Below, piece by piece: positions 13,701 through 25,390 of a stretch of 64,000 bases of DNA. Position numbers and translations under genes: made by a program. The stretch lies in contig JAULBX010012652.1 of the NCBI GenBank assembly GCA_032358255.1, forward strand, positions 1-64,000, read 5' to 3'. The stretch is from Heterotrichella gracilis (lineage: Eukaryota > Sar > Xanthophyceae > Tribonematales > Xanthonemataceae). The first letter of the stretch is position 1. Each line of letters begins with the position of its first letter. The notes below the pieces were generated by a model. The model was not told the origin of the DNA, did no database searches, and saw only the letters and a program-made list of their open reading frames with translations.

Positions 13701-15904
13701 GGTTTGCTGGCCGTAGCGGTGGCGCTCGTGGGTCTGCGGTGCTCCACGGCTCACGTGCCTTGCTGGTGAGCTATCTGCTATACGAGCTTGAATCAGGCTA
13801 CGCAAAAGTCTTAGTCAACAACACTGCACCGGCAACAGGTGAGCAGTTTGCACATGAAATGCACAGGAGATGAGGCAGAAAATCATATGATGGCAAACCT
13901 AGGCTATACCTGTAGCCTGTGGGCTATAAGTACCTGCAGCCCTCCTTCTGAGATGCTGTATGTGCTTTATAGTGGACCTTTTTAAACTCTAAATCCGAAA
14001 CCCTATAGCAGCGAGTCGTGGCTTCAGCACTAGTGTAATTAAGTACCTGCAGCAGCAATTGTGGGTATGTGCGCTTGCCACAAGATGGAGAGCACAAGCA
14101 GTGCATGCATAGCCTTTCTCTGAATTTGCTTGGAGGAACCTGAGCTAGAACTTTCATCCCACAGGTGCCCCCCACAATGTGGACGAGGCATGGGCCATAT
14201 GGGCCGGGCGCACACCCGATTGCTCACTCTACGGCATGGCTGAGGCACTGGGGGCACAATTTGGAGCACAGGCACAGGGATGCACAATCAGGTGCGCTGG
14301 TGCAGTCAACATCTACGAATCCCTGCCAGGCGTTCCAATATCTGTAGCCATTCCATGTGCTGCATTAATGCACTAATGCACTAAGCTGCAGCAACCTTGA
14401 TGTTTGGAATACAGTAGTACTGTCTATCCAGTCACATGTAGCAAAAATTATACTAATGCATCTACCTCACTTACTCTACAAACGCCTGTTTGGCCTGTTG
14501 AAAATGCAACATGGCCTTTATTAGACCATGTATATATTTTCATCCTCATCACCACCCCACTGCTGACATGGCGACATATTTCCATATGTGCACTGCAGCT
14601 CCACAAATGCTGCTGTCGTGTCCGCCTACAGCTCCATGATGGCTGCTGCACTAGCGGGCGACGCACCAGGCTATTCCCAAGCGCAAGCAAAGTTGGTGGG
14701 GGCGATAGCAACCATCTACATCCAAGCAACCCTTTCTGCCGTCAGGCGCTGGGGCACGGCAGGGGTGGGGGACAAGCCACGCTTGCAGGTAGGGAATTGT
14801 GTTGCTCAAGGTGCAATGAGGATATAGGCTACGCAAAGTCGACGTAAAATTCATGCGTATGAATATCCTCTGCCTTTACTGCATTGGCTCATCTTGTACC
14901 ACTATACATGCGCTTTGCAACTGTATCTGTAACTGGTTTTTCTGGATGTACGCTGTACAGTTTTAATTGCTGGTGGCATACAGCCAGCATTTGACTAGCC
15001 AGTACTGTGCACAACATGTCTCATTCACCGATACCTACAGCCTGCTATTACTCTGCTGAACCCCCTGTAGAACACGCCAAATGCACGCGCTCACCTAGCG
15101 CACCCAATCCTATCTCAATCCAGGCTGAGGCCTACACATTCCTGCGTACCCTGGCACCCCTTGCGCCAACCGGCCCGGCAGCCACTGGCGTGTCAGCACT
15201 GCTGCAGGCACTGGACGTGGCAGGAACCCCACCCACAGTGTCATACACCCAGGTATGCTGCGCCAGGATGTGTACAGGCTTGCCTGCTTGCTCTTTTTCT
15301 TAGTTAACTCCACCCAGGCCTGGGTCTAAGCAAAAGAACCCTTCCTCTATCCGACAGGCTGATAACTAATTTGTACTACCGGTAATTATCTGGCCTATTG
15401 TGTAATCGTATATACGTGACAAAAGAAATGTTCGTTCAGGTGCAGCCGTTCCCTAAGTGACCAAATGGCACAAACCAAACACCCCCCTCCCGCTTGCCTC
15501 AGGTGAAGACACTTCTGAACACGTTCGCCGCTGCGCTTGACATCCCAATTGCTTCAATTGGCACGTACAACGCGGATTGCACAGTTTCGCCGCCACCTGC
15601 GCCACCATCCCCAGCACCACCCGTCTCACCACCACCACCATTCCCTGCCAAGTCACCACCACCCACCAAGAAATCACCACCACCCACCAAGAAATCACCA
15701 CCACCCACCAAGAAATCACCACCACCCACCAAGAATTCACCACCACCCACCAAGAAATCACCACCACCCGCCAAGAAATCGCCACCACCTACCAAGAAAT
15801 CACCACCGCCCACCAAGAAATCACCACCACCCACCAAGAAAGCACCACCACCAAAGCAGAAGTCCCCTCCACCAAAGAGGGCCACTGGGAGGAGGCTTGC
15901 ATGA
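7791..15904 (+). CDS. FEA/H43-like periplasmic iron-assimilation protein, two tandem domains plus SPPPTKK tail
   Basis: Fifteen exons join in phase to 810 residues: 7791-7989, 8616-8750, 9242-9349, 9597-9737, 10253-10379, 10858-11056, 11494-11625, 12053-12212, 12768-12902, 13171-13278, 13698-13838, 14165-14291, 14599-14788, 15124-15252, 15503-15904. A signal peptide (ALVLLVCALQVTSHLQAAAA) opens the protein. Exons 2-7 and 9-14 encode the same six blocks in the same order: YLSDD, ALSNRNLTLFNQFAAYFGSR, YLLYELESGYAKVLVNN, APHNVDEAWA with a Cys-containing turn and AEA.GA.FG, an alanine-rich helix block, and a TFLRTLAPL block. The DEAWA...AE...FG signature is the one I associate with the FEA1/H43 low-iron or high-CO2 induced periplasmic proteins of chlorophytes and the related phytotransferrins. 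Exon 15 gives a proline-rich tail of nine SPPPTKK-type heptads ending in TGRRLA and a stop. Inferred role: extracellular ferric-iron capture, possibly wall-attached. Secretion and the duplication are directly visible; the family name is from memory and less sure. Confidence 0.68.
9182..9221 (+). pseudogene. Degenerate partial copy of FEA-like exon 3 in the preceding intron
   Basis: Immediately before the true exon 3 (9242-9349) there is a second CTGCAG acceptor followed by about 40 bases that align to the first 40 bases of exon 3 at roughly 80% with small indels (shared cores include CGCAACCTG and TTCAACC). It lacks the rest of the exon and no donor follows at the matching place. I read it as a remnant of a local duplication, not a used exon. 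Confidence 0.5.
15653..15841 (+). repeat. Coding 21-bp tandem repeat, nine SPPP(T/A)K(K/N) heptads
   Basis: Nine consecutive 21-base units (TCACCACCACCCACCAAGAAA and close variants) encode SPPPTKK with one SPPPTKN and one SPPPAKK variant; APPPKQK and SPPPKRA follow. Near-identity between units suggests recent slippage or unequal crossing-over. Proline clusters preceded by Ser are typical targets of prolyl hydroxylation and arabinosylation in plant and algal wall proteins; the interspersed lysines make the tail strongly basic. Confidence 0.9.
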
Positions 15905-16367
15905 AGTACATGAAGTACTGCAATAGGGTATCTAGGGCAGCTGCATTGAATGGCAGTGAGCCTAACATGCGTTAACAACTCATCTACCACTCCAGTGCAC
16001 CAAAGAAGTATGGATTAGCAACGTTGAATCTGAAAACATTGCATGCCACTTGAAATTGGACTGTCGATGTGCAACCCTGATCACCTTGCGATTTGGGCAC
16101 CTTGTCCACCTGTCACAGTTTTGTGTGTAGGTGGGGTATTATCCCCTTGCCATGTTGTCCGATGACAGTTCGTAAAAATGATTGCAAACTGTTGCATGAC
16201 ACTTGAAAATTTGGTTTTCAAAATTTTATAGCTTCCCCTGGTAATTCATGACCCATTGTGACATATGTGACATGATCACCAGTTTATGGCCTCGGCAGCA
16301 TTCCTGTCTGTAAATGCAACTCAACAGCTGGTGTTAATAATCTACTAGACAACTGGTTAAATTGCAG

Positions 16368-16483
16368 GGCAGATGGTGATGTTAGCCAACATGCCGTCAG
16401 CTGCTAGCATCATCTACATCATCAATGTGGACGGCTAGAACGGCACGCCTATCACAATGCCGCACTCCAGGGCCCTCAAGTGA
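16368..16483 (+). pseudogene. Exon-like relic with an in-frame TAG
   Basis: After an ATTGCAG acceptor, a frame reads MVMLANMPSAASIIYIINVDG, then TAG, then in the same frame NGTPITMPHSRALK and TGA. Both halves look protein-like. No upstream partner exon was found between 15,905 and 16,360. The family is not recognised. The remainder of the 15,905-17,606 intergenic stretch shows no gene I can support. Confidence 0.3.
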
Positions 16484-17606
16484 CCTTCTAGACCTTCACT
16501 GCCTTGACGCCTTGTGATTGGAAGAGGATTTGAAATGACTTAAAGTTACCTTCTGCATAGCATGGCTCAATATAATATACATGGTATACAGTCTTAACCA
16601 CCAGCAGCATATGTGCACTTGTCTGCACGCCATTTCCTGACTGGTCAGTGATAGCGTCCGGGCTTGCCAGGGGTAGGCTGTAGGCTGTCAGTGTAGTGAT
16701 CGTTCCATATAAGATACGCTATCGTAGCGGCGCTATAGCATGTATAAATGCTTCCCCTTCAAACATGTAACCATTTGCTGCAATTAATTTACGGCAAAAC
16801 TTTGTAGTAAACCGGGGGCAATATTTTAAATTTGACCCCTCTGCTGGACAAAAAGACTTTGTCGTTCCTGCTGGGCTGTCCTAGCACTGCCAAAATAAAT
16901 ATACTAAATCATGGCATGTGATGGCTTTCCAGGCTGATTCCTTCCCGGAGTCTGGACCCCCATGACCCACGCGTTATTGCTATGCCCCCGTTTTTTGTTT
17001 TTTTTCCACATCAAATCAGACAAAACAAATCAAGGCTCAGCCTGCAGTGCAGCCCAAGTGGCAGGCATTTGAGGGGACTCGACTGCCACCATCTCCCAGG
17101 CGCTGGCCAGGCACGCGCTTTTTTGGGTGACACACCCTTACCACTCGCGTTGCAGCAATGCAACCTTATCCACCACTGAAATGAGAAGGATAGTTGAGTG
17201 CAACAACGTAGGATGGAGGCACAAAGGCGCGCGAAGTGGCTACACCAGGGCGGCCCGCGGCGGCGAAGAGTGTGCCTGGCCTGTGTACCCGTTGCACCTA
17301 GGTACCCGTTGGAGTGGCAGCAAGCGTTACGAGGCCTTCAGAAACAGTACCATATGTACTTGGTGAACACCAGTCAAACTAGAGGTCGCAAAGGGCAGGT
17401 TGTGGAACGCAAGGTGGACACTGGGTGTACACTTGCTGCTTTGTCTATGACCGTCGCTTGCCAAGGTGGAAGGAGTTGGACGCCGAGCTAGATGCTACGG
17501 CTGTGGACTACTAACCTTTGTTGCATATCGTGCTGAGGCAGCAGAGAGACTCCCAGTACTCCCAGCCAGGACTGAGGCCAGCTGCAAGTAGTGCACACCT
17601 ACCAAG

Positions 17607-20600
17607 ATGAGCACACTTGCAATACCAGTAACACTGTCTCCACTCCAGTGGCCACCTCAACTGCATAGGTTGCTGTGGGTTTGTGTAGTGGTGGCCTTGG
17701 CTGTCATGTTTGATTCAGCCCAGGCATATCCAGTGCTGTATTTGGCGGGGTACAGCATGGAGGACTGCAGCGCACTGCCCACAACAGCGCTGGGACCGCA
17801 TGGTGCACCACAACCCGACACGTGTGTGACGCCCACCCTGGAACCCTCCAAAAAATCTGTCTCCGTCAGGGTGCATGGGGCCTCACAAGGTGTCCATCTA
17901 GAATCTGTTCTCTGAGGCTTATGGGTCAGATATTTGACTATCACCTGGCGACAGATAATGCCTGTATCTGCAGTTGCAATGTACAAGCGCAGATTACGAT
18001 ACTATACTTGTGTATATCTAGTATATCTTAAAGCATACCAACTATACTGACTACGTTGACATGCAGCATACTGCCTACTTGGACAAGGCCCATGACATCC
18101 TTGGCATCCTGGTTTGTGCAGGGGGGTCGACATTCGCCTGAACCCATCACTTGCCCCACAGCTTACACAGCCTGCGGAGCAAGCTCGAGATGCACCAGGA
18201 GTTTCTACTGTGCATTCTGTCAACAATGCCTCTGGGCGGCTGTGCCCCGGCCAGCCGCATGGATTGCAGGTGGGTGGGCAACCTGAGCAACCTGGGGCAA
18301 AGGGGTTAGAGGAAGTAGGGGTCCAGACGGGCCAGCATTTTGCATGTGGGTACATTGCAATTTCTGCGTGAGTGAAGGAATTAAGGGAACAAGAAAGGTT
18401 ACACACAAGTGTGTTTTCTATATATCTTGCCCCACCTCAGTTTCCCCAAATGTTGGAAGGTGGTGGCAGTGCACTGCATAATTTTGATACACTCTCTAAG
18501 ACCCAAATGAGCATGGTCCAGGCCAACCTGCTGTCATATACCAATGTGACTCCAAATTATGCCGCCTTCCCATCTCTACCTTCCCATCCCATGCTTGCAG
18601 CTGTTCTTCCGCACTCCCCGTCTCATTTACGTGACCACCAACCTTGGGGCCCTGACAAACCCACAGCCTCCGCCAGATGAGGCCCCACTGGACATGTTTG
18701 GATGGTAGGGCCTGATCATTACCTACAAACATGTTACTTTTGATGCCTGTTTTGCAACAAATTAATAATGACACTAAGCCACGTACAATTGTTCTCCAAA
18801 GTTTTTTATTTCCTTTGCACCGGAACTTCCCTCAGTAATTGCCTGCCGAGCACTGTCTCTAAAGTGCCCAAAATTAGGGATCGTTTTTGAAACAGGCCAA
18901 GCTGTTCAAGTCAACCCTGGGCACTTAATCTACATATTCCATGCAAACGTGAACCAGTCACATAGCTTACATACAATGCTATTCATGTTGTTGACTCACA
19001 TCTGCTTGATTGTGACCTTGACTCTGGATAGTCCATGTAGTCATGCGTGCATGCCTTGCCCCAGCATGCAGGCATGTAAGGAGCGGTAGCTGGTACCAGT
19101 TTGGATCACATGTTGCATGTGTACGCAGCTCAAATCGCTATGCCACCAGTGCTATGGAGCCTCCAGGGAGCGGCCTTGACACCTGGGAGCTGACATGGAA
19201 AGCACCCTGCACAGGTAGCGTATGTTTGGAACGCAGCAGTCAGACAACCCAGTATAAAGCACTTGTATGTGTGGCGGTGAGGGTGTGGCATTGAAGTGCA
19301 GCACCTGGTAACATTATCATGCCTATTTATCCTTGCATGCCACGCCCTGACAAACGGCGGCATGGTACACAGTGCTGTGAAGTGCCCATGGAATAATCAT
19401 GTATCAATGGTTAAAATACAAACTTTGCGTAACGCCTTCGACGTTTGCATCACCTGACATTCAACATGGTAGCCAATACAGTGAACACAAGGAAAGGGAA
19501 TGCCGGCCCTTTGCCAACTCCCAGGATGGCCATTTCTAAGCAACGTTATTGTACGAGAACAGGCTACAGTTAATTATTTGTTCGCATCCATCTGCCTACG
19601 ATTCCATAATTGTTTCTGCATTTCCCTACATGCACTTGTGCAGGGTATACTGGGAAGGCCACGCAGCTGGAGGTGCATGTGCTGAGCACGGTGGGCGAAG
19701 CCCATCCACTACTGTACGCCAAAGCCACGTTTGCCCCCGACTGGTCATGCGCCAGCGCCACCTGTGCGTTCGTGGGGCCGGGTCACATTGAGCCAGCCAT
19801 CCCGGTGTAGCCGGCATGTGCAATCAATCTATCTTCTATAAGTCACAATATATATTTTGTGCAGCACTCTACTCTATATCCTAACCTCTAATATGTCAGC
19901 AGTATGAATAGCATAGATAAATGCCCCAGCCAGCAAACAGGTGTTGTGGTGCCCTGCTTTATTTTCTTTATCTGCTTAATGGAACTTTTCATGTGCACAC
20001 CACCTGATCAAGCCAGTAGGGAGCACCTTACTTTCAATTAGCTGAGCCCACCCCCTGCCAGTCAACACCCCACCTGCTAGCCATGCTTCACTGCCACACA
20101 CCACATCTGCTGCCATGCACACTTCACACAGCCACTTAGCTGCCAGAAATGCCTATCGTACTCATGGGCCGCATTGCATGGCCTGGGTAGGAATTATCAA
20201 CAAACAATGGCCACATAGCCACACACCATGCACTCCCGTTTGTTTGAAGGTTGGTAACAGCAGGCAAGTGGCCACCAAGTGATCACCACTCCTGAGTTAA
20301 CGTTGGGGCAATAAGGTCCATCTTAATGCATCTGTGTTTTTGCACCCTACTCATCCAAATGTATATGGTGCAGGTGCTAGGTCAGCCCCAATCGACCATG
20401 CACCCACACCTGCCTCATATGGCTTGCCATCATCAGCTACGTCAACACCTGTAGCAGCACCCCCCGCTGACCTGGGACCATCACCTTCACAGGTGCGTAT
20501 ACGTACTTGCGATAGCAGTACTAGTACCGCGAGGGGGCGGGTGTGGGGTGTGGGGTGGGGGTCGGAGGGGGAGGAGGGGGAGTGTATTTGTCTAAACCCG

Positions 20601-23600
20601 ATTTTACAACCCTTTCTCTTCCCCTCAGAGATGCATTAGATGCAAGCTCTCACGTATGTCTAGTGCGGCATCCGGATTTCGATGTGCACACAAATGATGC
20701 GCATGACAGCCACACCCACTGGATTTGAAACTTCCACCAAGAGCCTTATCCAGGCTTAGGAATTAAGTTATAACAGACTACGCTCCTGCACACTGTACAG
20801 GAATAACAGGGATCCTATAACATCCTATTGAGTTGATAACAATCAATTGGGTTGAACAGCCCATACAAGGATCTACGAGTGCATACAATTGCAAACACAC
20901 GTACTAATTATGAAACCCAGTCTACACTCTGCATGGCACACGTAATATCTCTTTCACAAACTTTTGGGTTCAACATCGCAGGCTGGGTCCCTATGTGCCA
21001 CCTCGCCGCTGGGCTACCAATGCTCTCTCCTTCTTGGCACTGCAACCCTCCACTACAGCCTGCTATCTGCATCCAAACCACCTCCCGCCAATGGCTGCAC
21101 CGCTGCCGCCGCCACATACCAGGTCAATGCAAACACAGGAGGGGTCCAAGTACCTCAGGCGGCTCATGCAATGAGGGCTGGTGCACAGCCACCTGAGAGT
21201 GACCACACTCCAGACATTGGCCCACAACCTGCCCCACCGGTGATGCCGTGTGCCTCCATGCCAACTGCATCACCTTTTGCCAACGGCGGAAATGCTGAGG
21301 GAAGCAATGAAGTAAATGGCAGCAGGAATTTGGCCACCGACTGCATAGTGGTGAATGAAAGCATGGTGTTGCACCTGGCATTGGAGGCAGAAACAAGTGG
21401 CTATTTGGCGCTTGCCTTCCCTGCTACTGTGGGTGAGTACAACACACGTACTTGTGCACATACAGATAGCTGTGTATTGATGAATATATACATTGCCTTT
21501 CATGTGCTTGTTTAAGCAGGTATGGCGACATATATGCAGTTGTCTAGCTGATGGGACAAGCTAGAGAGATAAATAAATTTAATATTCAGGAAACAAGGAA
21601 ATGCAAGGGTTGCACGATGATTTATCTCAATCTCAAGATGTTGTCAACAAAGTTTTTAGTCTTTAAACCCCTGGCAGTGCTGCTCATGATCTGTACAGTT
21701 GCGTTGTCAGATGCCAACAAATAATGCCATCGGTGTGCGCGCGCCGATGCGCCTAGTTGCATTTATTGCATTGTTCAAATTAGACTTGCAATATTGCAAA
21801 TGAACGAGGTCTCTCTTTTTTTGCACCCTGATACTTTATCGCACACTCACTGTACTTACATCACTCACCATATTTGGCATGCTCGTTTTGTAGGCATTAT
21901 GTCACCATCTGATTCCGTCATCGCCTGGGTGGACCCCAAAACCCTCCTGGCCCACATCCAACCCTACACAACCACAAGCTATGCTGTTGACCAGGAAGAC
22001 GTGACAGTGGCAGGATGGGCAAGGGGCATGGGGGTGGTGAGGACAGGACAGGGATCTACCAGCTCCACCCTTATGTGCTTCCACAGAATGCTGAAGGATG
22101 GCCAGGCAGGGGTGTCGGCAGAGCTGAACATGGAAGCAGGTTGTGCACCTATCACCAAAATAATCCGGCTGCATTAGTTGGCTGTTACCTTGCACATTTG
22201 CCAAGTGATTGTGCCACCATATGGCAAGATCAATACAATGGGTGGCCACCACACACACGACCACCCAAACTTTGGTATACAAAACACACATGCAATATTA
22301 CCTGAAATGATGGGCTCCAGATGGCATAGATGGCATACATATGTATACATAACCAGTATGGTGTGTACATATGTACCTTCATAAGGTATGAAGGTACACA
22401 TGGACACATCATACTGGCTATGTGCTGTGTGCCGCCTTGGTGTTTATTGATATGCCTATGCGCTCCCCCATATCCCTAGTCCCCCACCCCTGCAGGCATT
22501 CCCATAAACTGGGCACTGGGCAAGCTCGCTCGACTTTCAATGCACTATGAAACTGGCGGGGTACTGCTGAGGTTTGGGTCATCGGCAGATCCAGGTATGT
22601 GTAGTAGGCAAAGCGTCCTTATAGTGCACTTAATTCTATGATGGCTATAAGAGATTTTTCCATGCAAACTTTTCTGCGATTCAGATGCCCAATGGGGGCC
22701 ATCATAGGCCCAAGTCTGCCTGCAATAAATACAATTAAAGTGCACATGTAGCAACTTTGATGCCATTGAGGCTTACCTTCTGTCATTGAGGCATACCTTA
22801 CGTGGTGTTGCTGAGGCCCATTGAATTTCACGACACACACTACATGCCTAATTGTAGAAGGAAATGAAAAAAAATGCCAAAAAATTGCACAACATTTACA
22901 CCATTGGAAAAACCGTATTGAGCTGTGCATATGTGTATATACAGTGCACAGTGCAACATAGTCGTTCATGTGTTGGCACTTTGTACTAATTACACTCTTC
23001 CAAGCGACCGTCTCAGGCTCCAATTTCAATGCACTGTCACCTTTTCATCCTGATCAGCTTGTTCCAGTGATACACAACTCTGTATAAATTAACTCATATT
23101 GTTTATGATAAAATGAACTCTAAAACAAACGCAAATATACTCTGTTACACTAATGAATTAGGCTAATAGACCACTGAGTCGGCCATTCAAAGTATAAAAT
23201 GGATAATTACTGCAGCCATGCAATTAAAGCCTGGCATGGCAGCCTTCAATTAATGTCATAGCCTTTTTATGTTCTATGCAAGCCAGTGACAAATCTCTGC
23301 ATGCAGCATCCATTGCCCCATCGGCGGCCCCAACCTACCAATCATGGGGTATGTGGCATGGTGTGATGATGTCATTGGCATGGCTGGTGGCGGCGCCATG
23401 TGGTGTGCTTGCGTCACGGTACCGTTGGGTGTGCACTTCCCCTGTGGTCCACACAAGGAGTGGCAAGCCAAGGCGGGCAGTGTGGTTTGAGGTGCACTGG
23501 GGGCTGCAGGTGGGGCTGCATTGTTTGCACAAATGTTTTGCATACAGCACATTTAATTCATACAGCACCAGATAACCCTATATTTTGCTAAAACAATATC

Positions 23601-24685
23601 TGGGAGATTGCAGAGATGCAGGTTTTTACTGTGTTACATTCCATAGATGTTGCGACAACCCATACATAATAGAAAGCACTCTTTCTGACCATGCTTTATT
23701 TAAGTTGCATTTATGTAGTGTCAATGTCACAGTGGTTACAGTGGAACAGTGCAAAAAAGGGAATTTCCATGCGCAAAGAAGTTTGCACCCGGAAGCAGCT
23801 AGGTAAATAAACATGTACTGTTGACGAACAAGATAAGCAAGATTGACCACAACAAAAAACCGAGAAAAACGGCTCAGACAACCTAGGACTGTCTTTAGTA
23901 TGGTGGTTTGGCTTAGAATATTTTTGTTTCTGTAAACGCTACTTACAGTATTTTTTTAATTATGGTTAAAGGATTGTATGCACATTGGTTACACTCGTTG
24001 TTCTTTTGTCCTCGCAACTGCAGTTGTTGGCCACAGCGCTGTTTGCCGCCAGCAGCGCAATTGCGTTCGCATGCTTACCGTGGGAGGCGACTGCTGGAGG
24101 GGTGGGGTATGCACATCGGGTAATGGGCATAGCAGCCATTGTGGCGACCGGCGCACAGGTGGGTAGCTAGGGCGCCAGGGTAGGATGGGTGGCCGGGACA
24201 GAATGAATACCTTCAACACCTATCCACAGGAGGATACCCCCTTTCTCTTATTTAGCTGAGCTCCTACAGCTTTCTCTAACGTCTCCGACAGGCTGTTATA
24301 TGACATCTGTCTGGTCTGCTTTGTCACTTTTTAGTTTCGCACATGGTTTCTCACATAGTCTTATACCACCCTTGTGCAGGTATTGGCAGGCATCCTGCGC
24401 CCTGCTGCACAGGGGCCACTTCGTCCATATTGGCAATGGACACATGCTTGGCTAGGACGCGCGCTGTGTGTGATGTGCTGGGCAAACTGCTACGTGGGGG
24501 CTGCTCTCATGCGTAGCCTTTCACAGGGGAATGAATTCATGCAATGGGTGGCGGGAATGTCAGCAACACTGGCGACAGTTGTGGTGGTGGGTGTGGGCCT
24601 GGATGTGCGTGGGTGTTGGCTGCGGCGTAGGCAAGGGAATGGCGAATGCAGCAACCCCAGGTCTATCACTCAGGCACTGTGTTAA
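17607..24685 (+). CDS. Reeler-DOMON-cytochrome b561 protein (ferric-chelate-reductase-1-like)
   Basis: Twelve exons close in phase to about 760 residues: 17607-17870, 18162-18269, 18601-18704, 19129-19214, 19644-19781, 20374-20492, 20982-21432, 21894-22139, 22496-22594, 23283-23509, 24024-24158, 24380-24685. The exon 5 donor (GTCACA) is weak and that junction is tentative; exons 7 and 8 also use unusual or weak sites nearby. Order of domains: signal peptide ending DSAQA; Reeler-like module (LCPGQPHGLQ, LIYVTTNLGAL, CSNRY...APCTG); a proline-rich linker; a C-rich LGYQCSLLLGTATLHYSL block and DOMON domain (SMVLHLALE, SGYLALAFPATVG, IMSPSDSVIAWVD); then a five-helix cytochrome b561 core. Four candidate haem-ligand histidines are visible in WHGVMM, EVHWGLQ, YAHRVMG and THAWLGR. 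By family this moves electrons across a membrane and can reduce ferric iron or copper outside, with ascorbate as usual donor. A further 3' exon near 25,014-25,169 cannot be excluded. It faces the GT31-like gene tail to tail. Confidence 0.72.
22349..22421. repeat. Long imperfect inverted repeat inside a DOMON-region intron
   Basis: Two 35-base arms (22349-22383 and 22387-22421) separated by three bases pair at 31 of 35 positions and would form a strong hairpin in DNA or pre-mRNA. The arms include GTACCTTCATA and its inverse. It lies within the intron 22140-22495. It could be a tiny palindromic element or a structured intron segment. Confidence 0.65.
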
Positions 24686-25390
24686 TCGCCTTTGTTATGG
24701 CCTACGTCTGTGGGTATCTTGGCAGCAGCTGCTAGTATACCTGTTTGAGCACCAGGTTGACCACTTTAATTCCAATATCTTTGCCATGGCAAACATGGCA
24801 GCTTGGGTTGCAATTTATTTGCAACCTATTTTTTATTGTGCAGGCTGCCAAGTGCACCTTGAATAATTTAATGCATATTATGCATGATTGCGCAGCTCCT
24901 TCCAGGCTGCAATTACTGCACTGCTTTATTGAGTTTTACTTTCAGCATTACAAACAAGACCATGGTTTAACTTTAGCGGCACCACCTTGGAGGTCATGCA
25001 TCACACCCATTTAGCCAGGAACATGGCGGCAGCAGCATGGGGGAAGCCTGTTCATGCTGTGCAGCACGCTGTGCGCATAAGTGCTGGTTGCTGCATAGCA
25101 GCTGCCATGGTGGTGCCTTTCAGATGGCGATTGTGGAAAAAGCACTTCACTGTAAACTCTAGGGCATGACTGCTTCATATTGCGTATGCCGTTTTATAGC
25201 GCCAACAACCCTAGAAAGCAGCAGCGTTCTACACTGATGCCACACGACAAAGTCACGCAATGCCCCATGGGTGGTAACCTCATGAGTTGGAACTCTGTTA
25301 AATGGAATCAGGAACGGAACACTACAATAAAACAGTGAACTTTGTATCATTGCCGCCCGATGAATCACGTGCCAACCGATTGGGCCTCAG

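Noticed and set aside
15499-15990. Minus-strand frame of VGGGDFL-type glycine repeats
   Set aside because: It is the mirror of the plus-strand SPPPTKK repeat; the plus frame continues a phase-consistent 15-exon gene.
16368-16483. TAG read as glutamine (alternative nuclear code)
   Set aside because: The protease gene and the RING exon use TAG as a normal stop right after conserved ends, so a relic is more likely.
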